Source: Luminiphilus sp. (GTDB lineage Bacteria > Pseudomonadota > Gammaproteobacteria > Pseudomonadales > Halieaceae). From it: a stretch of DNA of 5,791 nucleotides. Positions 1 to 5,600 of this stretch are shown piece after piece (position 1 is the stretch's first letter; each line of letters starts with the position of its first letter). The stretch covers positions 1-5,791 of the forward strand of contig JAKMEU010000317.1 of NCBI GenBank assembly GCA_022425845.1. Direction: 5' to 3'. The notes under the pieces were generated by a model that saw nothing but the letters and a program-made list of their open reading frames with translations, did no database searches and was not told the DNA's origin. The position numbers and the translations under genes are program-made.

Positions 1-44
1 AGCGCGTGCTCCCGGCCGCCCCCACCCACAACCAAAATTTTCAT
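1..44 (-). CDS. purD: PurD, phosphoribosylamine--glycine ligase (GAR synthetase), N-terminal fragment
   Basis: Only the first 14 codons are present; the gene runs off the left edge. The translation MKILVVGGGGREHA is the typical first beta strand and glycine-rich loop of PurD, whose family signature here is a G-x-G-G-R-E-H-A motif. PurD joins glycine to 5-phosphoribosylamine using ATP, the second step of purine synthesis, in the cytoplasm. The ATG lies 20 bp after the purH stop on the same strand, with a GGAG ribosome-binding sequence 8 bases upstream, so it probably shares the purH transcript. The purH-purD pairing is widespread in proteobacteria and supports the call. Nothing can be said about the ATP-grasp domain, which lies outside the window. 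Confidence 0.9.
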   Translation of the reverse strand, partial: MKILVVGGGGREHA

Positions 45-52
45 AGACCCCA

Positions 53-56
53 CTCC
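53..56 (-). promoter_or_regulatory. Ribosome-binding site of purD
   Basis: GGAG on the minus strand, 8 bases before the purD ATG, inside the 20-bp purH-purD gap. It supports the chosen start. Confidence 0.6.
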
Positions 57-64
57 ACCACCGA

Positions 65-1639
65 TCAGTGTCGGAAATGCCGCATGCCGGTAAAGACCAT
101 CGCCATGCCGGCCTCGTTTGCCGCGGCAATAACGTCATCGTCCCTGATGGATCCGCCGGGTTGAATGACGGCGGCGATACCGCGTTCGGCGGCGTTATCT
201 ATACCGTCCCGAAATGGGAAAAAGGCGTCGGATGCCATAACGGCACCCTTGACCGGCAGTTCAGCATGTTCAGCTTTGATGGCGGCAATCCGGGCCGAGT
301 TGACACGCGACATCTGGCCTGCCCCGATGCCGATGGTTCGGTTATTGGCGGCGTAAATAATCGCGTTTGATTTTACGAACTTGGCTACCTTCCAGGCAAA
401 GAGCAGATCAAGCCACTCCTGTTCAGTGGGTTGGCGTTCAGTGACGACCGTGAGGTCATCCCGATTGATCATCCCATCATCCCGATCCTGCACCAGCAAT
501 CCGCCGTTCACGCGCTTGAAGTCGAGGGCACGCACCGGAGCAGACCACTCTCCTGTCTCCAGTAGTCGGACGTTTTTCTTCTCAGCCACGGCCTGCACCG
601 CTGAGGCACTGATACGCGGCGCAATGATGACCTCAACAAATTGCCGATCGACGATGTTTTGTGCGGTTTTTTCGTCGAGTTCCCGGTTGAACGCAATGAT
701 GCCGCCGAAGGCCGACTCCGGATCGGTACTGAATGCCAGGTCGTAGGCAGCATTCAGTGTATCTGCGACCGCTACGCCACAGGGGTTGGCATGCTTCACA
801 ATCACGCAGGCGGGGTCCTTAAAATTTTTGACGCATTCCAGCGCGGCATCGGTATCCGCCACGTTGTTGTAGGAAAGGGCTTTTCCTTGCAGTTGCACCG
901 CTGAAGCAATGCCGACCTCTGGTGGATTGCGCTCCTTATAAAAAGCTGCGCCCTGGTGCGGGTTTTCACCGTAGCGCATCGTTTCGGCTTTGAGCAGTTG
1001 CAGGTTGAGGGTGCGTGGCAGGCCGGGACTGCCATTTCCCAATTGCTGGCCAAAATAGTTGGCTATGGCGCCATCGTAGTGGGCCGTGTGCTCAAACGCT
1101 TTGATGGCCAGATCAAATCGAGTTTTCTGCCCAATGGCATTGCCGTTGGCGTCGAGTTCTTCCAGCAGGCAGGGGTAATCGCCCGCATCAACGACGATCG
1201 TGACATCACGGTGATTCTTCGCGGCGGCCCGGACCATTGTGGGTCCGCCGATATCGATATTCTCGATAGCATCTTCCAGGCTGCAGTCTGGGCGTGCCAC
1301 TGTCGCCTCAAAGGGGTATAGGTTCACCACCACCATATCGATGGGCGCAATATTGTGTGTCGACATCACATCATCATCGGTACCCCGGCGGCCCAGAATG
1401 CCCCCGTGGATAGTGGGATGCAGTGTTTTGACCCGCCCGTCCATCATTTCGGGAAAGCCGGTATGGTCGGAAACCTCGGTGACCGTCAGCCCCGCTTCCC
1501 GCAGCAGCTTACAGGTGCCCCCCGTTGAAAGAAGTGTGACGCCTCGATCCGCGAGGGCCTGTGCAAACTCGGCGATTCCCGTTTTATCAGAGACACTGAT
1601 GAGGGCGCGACGAACAGGGGCGAGATGGGGCTCAGTCAT
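65..1639 (-). CDS. purH: PurH, bifunctional AICAR transformylase / IMP cyclohydrolase
   Basis: This cytoplasmic enzyme performs the last two steps of IMP synthesis: it formylates AICAR with 10-formyltetrahydrofolate, then closes the ring. At 524 residues it has normal family length and is intact. The N-terminal cyclohydrolase (MGS-like) domain covers about residues 10-150, with LLSTGGT (36-42), GRVKTLHPTIHGG (68-80) and NLYPFEATV (106-114). The transformylase domain covers about 200-524, with RYGENPHQ (222-229), SYNNVADTDAA (256-266), the catalytic Lys282-His283 pair in VKHANPCG, STDPESAFGG (304-313), KSNAI (423-427) and QPGGSIRDDD (493-502). The ATG is preceded by AGGA about 11 bases upstream, a rather distant Shine-Dalgarno. 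It follows fis by 36 bp and precedes purD by 20 bp, suggesting one transcript. I see no PurR-like operator in the fis-purH gap. Confidence 0.98.
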   Translation of the reverse strand: MTEPHLAPVRRALISVSDKTGIAEFAQALADRGVTLLSTGGTCKLLREAGLTVTEVSDHTGFPEMMDGRVKTLHPTIHGGILGRRGTDDDVMSTHNIAPIDMVVVNLYPFEATVARPDCSLEDAIENIDIGGPTMVRAAAKNHRDVTIVVDAGDYPCLLEELDANGNAIGQKTRFDLAIKAFEHTAHYDGAIANYFGQQLGNGSPGLPRTLNLQLLKAETMRYGENPHQGAAFYKERNPPEVGIASAVQLQGKALSYNNVADTDAALECVKNFKDPACVIVKHANPCGVAVADTLNAAYDLAFSTDPESAFGGIIAFNRELDEKTAQNIVDRQFVEVIIAPRISASAVQAVAEKKNVRLLETGEWSAPVRALDFKRVNGGLLVQDRDDGMINRDDLTVVTERQPTEQEWLDLLFAWKVAKFVKSNAIIYAANNRTIGIGAGQMSRVNSARIAAIKAEHAELPVKGAVMASDAFFPFRDGIDNAAERGIAAVIQPGGSIRDDDVIAAANEAGMAMVFTGMRHFRH

Positions 1640-1675
1640 GGCTGGAGAGATCCTGCAACGGTTTAAGGGGAAGGT

Positions 1676-1930
1676 TCAAAGCAAGTCGTACTGCCGGAGT
1701 TTGGTTCGCAGGGTGCCGCGATTGAGGCCCAGCATGGCGGCAGCTTTGCTCTGGTTGCCGCAGGTCTCCTCCATCACCGCCCGTAGTAGGGGTTCTTCGA
1801 CCTGTGCCAGTACCAGCCGGTGTAGGTCGGTGCAGTCTGCCCCGTCCAGTTGTTGAAGAAAGTGACTAATGCTTTCATGCGCGCTTTCGCGCAGTGGGCG
1901 GGGTGTACCAGAGGGCTTGGTAGCGCTCAT
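1676..1930 (-). CDS. fis: Fis-family nucleoid-associated DNA-binding protein, short N-terminus
   Basis: Fis is a small homodimeric DNA-bending protein that organises the nucleoid and regulates growth-linked promoters. This one has 84 residues, against 98 in E. coli. The core helices align well: PLRES (12-16), the dimer segment LHRLVLAQVEEPLL (36-49), and the helix-turn-helix GNQSKAAAMLGLNRGTLR (58-75), ending in QYDLL. Contact residues Asn59, Arg71, Thr73 and Arg75 match E. coli Asn73, Arg85, Thr87 and Arg89. E. coli Arg71 and Lys90 correspond here to Cys57 and Thr76. The start is firm: its ATG overlaps the dusB stop (ATGA) and an in-frame TAA lies two codons upstream, so no longer form can be read. 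The N-terminal arm is therefore missing. There is no strong Shine-Dalgarno, so translation is probably coupled to dusB. The dusB-fis order matches other gammaproteobacteria. Confidence 0.95.
   Translation of the reverse strand: MSATKPSGTPRPLRESAHESISHFLQQLDGADCTDLHRLVLAQVEEPLLRAVMEETCGNQSKAAAMLGLNRGTLRTKLRQYDLL
1927..1930 (-). other. ATGA start-stop overlap coupling dusB to fis
   Basis: The dusB TGA and the fis ATG share bases in the sequence ATGA on the minus strand. No strong Shine-Dalgarno precedes fis (the upstream bases read GGCGGTAAAGCGGC), so re-initiation by ribosomes finishing dusB is the likely mode of fis translation. This is inferred from the layout. Confidence 0.8.
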
Positions 1931-3060
1931 GCCGCTTTACCGCCGCTGCGATCACAGGGTTTGAGGGTCAGTAATTTCAATTCGGCTTCTCTTAACAGTG
2001 CCTGCTGGGCCTCATGATCTCCCAAAGCGTTAAACCGCGACTTCCAGGGGCACGCTGTGTGAGGCATTTCCCGATGCAGCGTATCAAAGAACCAGCCGGT
2101 ATGTTTTCGGGCGATTCGCGTTCCCAAAAACTCCCCATAAAAATCATGCAGGGCAGCAACATGCCCGCGCATCAGGGCGAAGCGTTCCGCGAGATTGGGT
2201 TTAATGGCCTCGCTGCCAACCCCGGATTGGGCGATATGCCCGGGTAGCCAGGGATTACCCTGTGCGGCTCGGCCGATCATTACGCCCGCAGCCCCTGTGG
2301 CCTGCATAACGTGATGCGCTTTTTCTACATCAGTAATATCGCCGTTGGCGAGTACAGGAATACCGACGGCGTCGACGATTGCCGCGATGGTGTCGTACTC
2401 TGCTGCGCCCAGAAACCGGTCCGCCCGCGTCCTGCCGTGAACGGCGAGCATTTGGATGCCGGCGCGTTCGGCAATGTTCGCAATGGCGACCCCGTTACGC
2501 CGATCCCGCGAGACGCCGGTACGAATTTTGAGTGTGACGGGGACGTTAACGGCCGCCACTACCGCATCGAGGATGGCTCCTACCTGCCTCTCATCTGCGA
2601 GCAGGGCTGAGCCTGCTGCTTTCCGACAGACCTTCTTGGCGGGGCAGCCCATGTTGATGTCGATAATATCGGCACCCTCGTCGACATTCCTGCGTGCCGC
2701 CTCGGCGAGCTGTTGCGGTTCGCTACCGACAATCTGGATGGAGCGGATGCCCTCATTGGTACTGTGGCGCCTGCGCTGCATCGACTTCCTTGAGTCGACG
2801 AGGCTGGCATCAGACGTCAGCATTTCTGCAACAGCCATGCCCGCGCCCAGCCTGACGCTCATTTCACGCAGCGGTAAGTCCGTCACGCCCGCCATGGGGG
2901 CGAGGACTACTGAATTGGGCAAGGTCAATCCGCCGATGCGCAGGGGACTGGCCAGGGGGCGTACTGAGGTAGCCGCCAGTGGCGCTTGACGCAGTAACAG
3001 GGCTTGTGGACTCAGATCAGACAAAAAGAGCACCGGCACGGAGGGGTGAGGGCGAAGCAT
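1927..3060 (-). CDS. dusB: DusB, tRNA-dihydrouridine synthase B, with N-terminal extension
   Basis: DusB is an FMN-dependent, NADPH-using enzyme that reduces a uridine in the tRNA D-loop to dihydrouridine (U17 in E. coli). Seen here are LAPMAGVTD (53-61) at the TIM-barrel start, DINMGCPAKKVCRKAAGSALL (134-154) with the proton-donor Cys139, LKIRTG (177-182) with the FMN-contacting Lys, HGRTR (208-212), NGDI (239-242) and IGRAAQGNPW (262-271). The C-terminal helical domain contains the FYGEFLGTRIARKH stretch. The tryptophan usual after RTG is Val183. The protein is 377 residues against 321 in E. coli; residue 40 aligns with E. coli Met1, leaving a 39-residue extension without recognisable domain. 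The ATG has only a weak GGA six bases upstream. In-frame alternatives are GTG at codons 8 and 10 and TTG at 13, all without a better ribosome-binding site. The 3' end overlaps fis by 4 bp. Confidence 0.95.
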   Translation of the reverse strand: MLRPHPSVPVLFLSDLSPQALLLRQAPLAATSVRPLASPLRIGGLTLPNSVVLAPMAGVTDLPLREMSVRLGAGMAVAEMLTSDASLVDSRKSMQRRRHSTNEGIRSIQIVGSEPQQLAEAARRNVDEGADIIDINMGCPAKKVCRKAAGSALLADERQVGAILDAVVAAVNVPVTLKIRTGVSRDRRNGVAIANIAERAGIQMLAVHGRTRADRFLGAAEYDTIAAIVDAVGIPVLANGDITDVEKAHHVMQATGAAGVMIGRAAQGNPWLPGHIAQSGVGSEAIKPNLAERFALMRGHVAALHDFYGEFLGTRIARKHTGWFFDTLHREMPHTACPWKSRFNALGDHEAQQALLREAELKLLTLKPCDRSGGKAA

Positions 3061-3263
3061 GATACATCCGGATGTGCCATGGATGAAGGTAGTAAGCCAA
3101 ATTTTTCTGCAACGTCAGTAAAGGCAGGGTTAATTGTTGCGAATATCTGTAAAAGACGAAGAAATGGGCACCCCGTTACGATCCGTTAGACAACGCGCGG
3201 CGTATTGGGCAGAATCACGAGAAAAGCTATCTAACTGACGTGAAATGGCGGCGAACTGTCGAG
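3061..3263. promoter_or_regulatory. Divergent intergenic region between dusB and aroQ
   Basis: About 203 bp separate the dusB ATG (minus) and the aroQ ATG (plus). Promoters for both clusters must lie here unless they lie inside genes. It is more A+T-rich than the flanking genes, notably around 3097-3160. I see no convincing sigma-70 promoter towards dusB. Towards aroQ the best pair is TTGGGC (3205-3210) and TATCTA (3228-3233), 17 bp apart but only three of six matches each. Two 8-bp copies of ACTGACGT sit at 3112-3119 (minus strand) and 3234-3241 (plus strand), each pointing to its downstream gene. No tRNA, riboswitch fold or terminator was recognised. Confidence 0.6.
3205..3233 (+). promoter_or_regulatory. 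Weak candidate sigma-70 promoter for aroQ-accB-accC-prmA
   Basis: TTGGGC and TATCTA are separated by exactly 17 bp, but each matches only three of six consensus bases. Transcription would start near 3240, which would exclude the GTG at 3240 as a start and favour the ATG at 3264. This is a low-confidence guess from spacing and position. Confidence 0.2.
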
Positions 3264-3716
3264 ATGTCTGATATTTTGTTGATTAATGGTCCCAACCTCA
3301 ACTTGTTGGGAACGCGAGAACCCGATCGGTACGGCACAGAGTCTCTGGACGAGATAAACAGGCGCCTGATGGCCGAGGCAGAGCGGGGCGGCGTGACCTT
3401 GCGTTGTTTACAGAGCAACGCCGAGCCTACGCTTATCGACGAGATCCATGCTGCGCCTGATGCCGGCACGCGATTCATCATTATCAACCCTGCCGCGTTT
3501 ACCCACACCAGTATTGCGCTACGGGATGCCCTGCTGGCGGTGGGTATTCCATTTATCGAGGTGCATTTGTCCAACGTGCATGCTCGAGAGGCATTCCGCC
3601 AACACAGTTACTTCTCAGACATTGCCCAGGGCGTTATCTGCGGTTTGGGCAGTTTCGGCTATGACTGCGCCCTCGCCGGTGCCCTAAAAACCTTATCCCT
3701 CCAACATGAATCCTGA
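3264..3716 (+). CDS. aroQ: AroQ, type II 3-dehydroquinate dehydratase
   Basis: This enzyme converts 3-dehydroquinate to 3-dehydroshikimate, the third step of the shikimate pathway, usually as a cytoplasmic dodecamer. From the chosen ATG it has 150 residues, normal for the family. It shows INGPNLNLLGTREP (7-20), with the active-site Arg18, the catalytic Tyr23 in RYG, Asn75 in INPAAFTH (74-81), and the EVHLSNVHAREAFR signature (99-112) with catalytic His101. A Gly common in the NPGAFTH motif is Ala77. An upstream GTG at 3240 would add eight residues (start codon plus KWRRTVE). I prefer ATG 3264 because family proteins begin just before the first beta strand (DILLINGP), although neither start has a clear Shine-Dalgarno. 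It leads the accB-accC-prmA cluster, with only 15 bp before accB. Confidence 0.96.
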   Translation: MSDILLINGPNLNLLGTREPDRYGTESLDEINRRLMAEAERGGVTLRCLQSNAEPTLIDEIHAAPDAGTRFIIINPAAFTHTSIALRDALLAVGIPFIEVHLSNVHAREAFRQHSYFSDIAQGVICGLGSFGYDCALAGALKTLSLQHES

Positions 3717-3718
3717 TT

Positions 3719-3723
3719 GAGGA
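3719..3723 (+). promoter_or_regulatory. Ribosome-binding site of accB
   Basis: GAGGA lies 8 bases before the ATG at 3732, just after the aroQ stop. It decides the accB start at the ATG rather than the in-frame TTG at 3717. Confidence 0.8.
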
Positions 3724-3731
3724 CCCTCGCC

Positions 3732-4208
3732 ATGGATATCCGTAAAGTCAAAAAATTGATAGAGCTGCTCGAAGAGTCAAATATTGACGAAATCGAGATT
3801 ATTGAAGGAGAGGAGTCGGTCCGAATCAGTCGCAACAGCCAAGGTGCCGCGGCCCCCATGGCTTACGCGGCACCTCAAATGATGGCCCCGGCACCGGCAG
3901 CCATGGCCCCGGCTGCACCCGCCGCCGCGCCTGCCGCGGCGCCAGAACCCGCTGCAGTTGAATCGGTTTCAACCGATAACGCCGTGCTGTCACCCATGGT
4001 CGGCACCTTTTACCGCTCGCCCGGCCCGGAAGCCCCCGCCTTCGTTGAAGTGGGTCAAACGGTGCGTGTAGGTGATGTGCTGTGCATTGTTGAGGCCATG
4101 AAAATGATGAATCAGATCGAGGCAGATCGCGCGGGTACGGTCACCGCAATTCATGTCGAAAATGGCGAGCCGGTGGAGTTTGACCAGCCCCTGATCACTA
4201 TTGCCTGA
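3732..4208 (+). CDS. accB: AccB, biotin carboxyl carrier protein of acetyl-CoA carboxylase
   Basis: AccB carries the biotin that AccC carboxylates and that the AccA-AccD transferase uses to make malonyl-CoA. The 158-residue protein begins MDIRKVKKLIELLEES, nearly identical to E. coli AccB. Residues 1-35 form the conserved N-terminal region. Residues about 38-76 form an Ala/Pro/Met-rich flexible linker. The biotinyl domain covers about 82-158, with SPMVGTFYRSPGP (87-99), a thumb-like loop GPEAPAF (98-104) and EAMKMMNQIEA (121-131), in which Lys124 is the biotinylation site. The start is set by GAGGA 8 bases upstream and by the family N-terminus. The gene follows aroQ by 15 bp and precedes accC by 45 bp. 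In E. coli AccB represses its own operon; whether this happens here cannot be seen. Confidence 0.98.
   Translation: MDIRKVKKLIELLEESNIDEIEIIEGEESVRISRNSQGAAAPMAYAAPQMMAPAPAAMAPAAPAAAPAAAPEPAAVESVSTDNAVLSPMVGTFYRSPGPEAPAFVEVGQTVRVGDVLCIVEAMKMMNQIEADRAGTVTAIHVENGEPVEFDQPLITIA
3846..3956 (+). repeat. Ala/Pro/Met-rich linker coding region of accB, with a short direct repeat
   Basis: This stretch encodes the low-complexity linker between the N-terminal region and biotinyl domain. It contains two exact copies of the 11-mer ATGGCCCCGGC at 3882-3892 and 3903-3913, 21 bp (seven codons) apart in the same frame, giving MAPAPAA followed by MAPAAPAA. This suggests growth by slippage or local duplication, as is common in such linkers. 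Confidence 0.6.
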
Positions 4209-4240
4209 GGTCCGTCACAGCCAAACACGCTGTTGGCCAC

Positions 4241-4246
4241 GAGGAA
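4241..4246 (+). promoter_or_regulatory. Ribosome-binding site of accC
   Basis: GAGGAA lies 7 bases before the ATG at 4254. It selects that start over the in-frame TTG at 4233. Confidence 0.85.
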
Positions 4247-4253
4247 TCATTTC

Positions 4254-5600
4254 ATGCTAGAGAGAGTTTTAATCGCCAATCGTGGTGAAATTGCCTTGAG
4301 GGTGCTGCGCGCCTGTCGGGAACTGGGGATCGAGACGGTCGCGGTTCACTCCACGGCTGATCGCGAGCTGAAACACGTTCGATTGGCCGACCAGGCCGTC
4401 TGTATTGGTCCGCCTCCTTCGGCACAGAGCTACCTTAACGTGCCCGCCATTATCAGTGTGGCCGAGGTCACCAATGCCGATGGCATTCATCCTGGCTACG
4501 GGTTTTTGTCAGAGAACGCTGATTTCGCCGAACAGGTCGAAAAGAGCGGCTTTGTATTTATTGGCCCCCGTGCGGAGACGATCCGACTGATGGGGGACAA
4601 GGTATCGGCCAAGCACCAGATGAAGCGCTCGGGAGTGCCCACGGTGCCTGGCTCTGAGGGCGCTGTTCCCGAAGATCCCGACGAGATTCTGCGCATTGCG
4701 CGGGATATCGGTTACCCGGTGATCGTCAAGGCCGCAGCAGGCGGCGGCGGTAGGGGTATGCGGGTTGTCCATAACGAAGAGGTCCTGCTGAGCTCGATTC
4801 AGGTGACCCAGTCTGAGGCGCAGGCGGCATTTGGCTCGCCGGTGGTCTACATCGAGAAATTTCTTCAGCGACCCCGCCATGTAGAAGTACAGGTACTTGC
4901 CGATGGGCAGGGGGGTGCTGTTTATCTGGGAGATCGGGACTGCTCCCTGCAGCGCAGGCACCAAAAAGTCATCGAGGAGGCGCCGGCTCCCGGTATTGAG
5001 GATCGACTGCGTAAAGAAATTGGCGAAGCCTGTGTCCGCGCCTGTATCGATATCGGCTACCGCGGCGCCGGCACGTTTGAGTTCCTGTACGAGGATGGTG
5101 GTTTCTATTTCATTGAGATGAATACTCGTGTTCAGGTGGAGCATCCGGTGACAGAGATGATTACCGGCGTTGATATCGTACGTGAACAGTTGCTCATCGC
5201 CTCTGGCGAGAAACTGTCGATCCGACAGGAAGACGTCTGCTTCAGTGGCCACTCTATTGAGTGTCGAATCAACGCCGAGGACCCGCGCAACTTTCTGCCG
5301 TCCCCTGGCACCATCAATACTTTCCACGCCCCCGGTGGCCCGGGCGTTCGGGTGGATTCACACGTTTACAACGGCTATACGGTACCTCCCCATTACGACA
5401 GTCTCATTGGCAAACTGATTACCCATGGCGACACCCGGGAATCCGCACTGGTGAAGATGCGTCAGGCCCTTGATGAACTCATCGTGGAAGGCATACGAAC
5501 CAACGCTGCTCTGCACCGTGAACTGGTAGTCGACCCCTCATTCATGGCGGGTGGGGTGAGCATTCACTATTTGGAAAGTAAGCTGGAACACGAACGTTGA
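4254..5600 (+). CDS. accC: AccC, biotin carboxylase subunit of acetyl-CoA carboxylase
   Basis: AccC carboxylates the biotin on AccB using ATP and bicarbonate, the first half-reaction of fatty acid synthesis. It has 448 residues against 449 in E. coli and is intact. Domains in order are the biotin carboxylase N-domain (about 1-114, with LIANRGEIALR and HPGYGFLSEN), the ATP-grasp domain (about 115-325) and the C-domain (about 335-440). Key residues fall at E. coli numbering: Lys116, Lys159, the glycine-rich loop GGGGRGM (163-169), His209, Glu211, Lys238, Glu276, Glu288, Asn290, Arg292, Glu296 and Arg338. The dimer-interface Arg16 is also present. GAGGAA 7 bases upstream and the family start MLERVLIANRGE fix the ATG. 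The stop overlaps the start of prmA. Confidence 0.99.
   Translation: MLERVLIANRGEIALRVLRACRELGIETVAVHSTADRELKHVRLADQAVCIGPPPSAQSYLNVPAIISVAEVTNADGIHPGYGFLSENADFAEQVEKSGFVFIGPRAETIRLMGDKVSAKHQMKRSGVPTVPGSEGAVPEDPDEILRIARDIGYPVIVKAAAGGGGRGMRVVHNEEVLLSSIQVTQSEAQAAFGSPVVYIEKFLQRPRHVEVQVLADGQGGAVYLGDRDCSLQRRHQKVIEEAPAPGIEDRLRKEIGEACVRACIDIGYRGAGTFEFLYEDGGFYFIEMNTRVQVEHPVTEMITGVDIVREQLLIASGEKLSIRQEDVCFSGHSIECRINAEDPRNFLPSPGTINTFHAPGGPGVRVDSHVYNGYTVPPHYDSLIGKLITHGDTRESALVKMRQALDELIVEGIRTNAALHRELVVDPSFMAGGVSIHYLESKLEHER
5585..5588 (+). promoter_or_regulatory. Ribosome-binding site of prmA
   Basis: GGAA inside the last codons of accC, 8 bases before the TTG at 5597. It supports the unusual TTG start. 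Confidence 0.5.

Noticed and set aside
1640..1675. Possible PurR-type operator or separate promoter between fis and purH
   Set aside because: The 36-bp gap contains no ACGCAAACGTTT-like palindrome and no recognisable promoter pair; read-through from dusB-fis is simpler.
1239..1856. Open frame of 205 codons on the plus strand across the starts of purH and fis
   Set aside because: It is antisense to two certain genes and spans their intergenic gap, its translation is Ser/Arg-rich and resembles no family, and no ribosome-binding site is evident. It is a shadow of GC-rich codon use.
2456..2989. Open frame of 177 codons on the plus strand opposite dusB
   Set aside because: Fully antisense to a conserved enzyme, with a low-complexity Ser/Arg/Ala translation and no recognisable motif.
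3004..3189. Open frame of 61 codons on the plus strand in the dusB-aroQ gap
   Set aside because: It begins antisense within dusB, has no ribosome-binding site, and its translation shows no domain, signal or membrane segment. The AT-rich gap is better explained as promoter DNA.
3227..3574. Open frame of 115 codons on the minus strand opposite aroQ
   Set aside because: Antisense to the catalytic core of aroQ, without a recognisable product.
4220..4237. Small inverted repeat GCCAA...TTGGC in the accB-accC gap as a possible attenuator or terminator
   Set aside because: The stem is only 5 bp with an 8-base loop, and no U-tract follows. It is too weak to call, and accC must be expressed with accB.
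4509..5327. Open frame of 272 codons on the minus strand opposite accC
   Set aside because: It lies wholly inside accC, whose every catalytic residue is conserved. The length reflects codon bias, and the translation matches no family I recognise.
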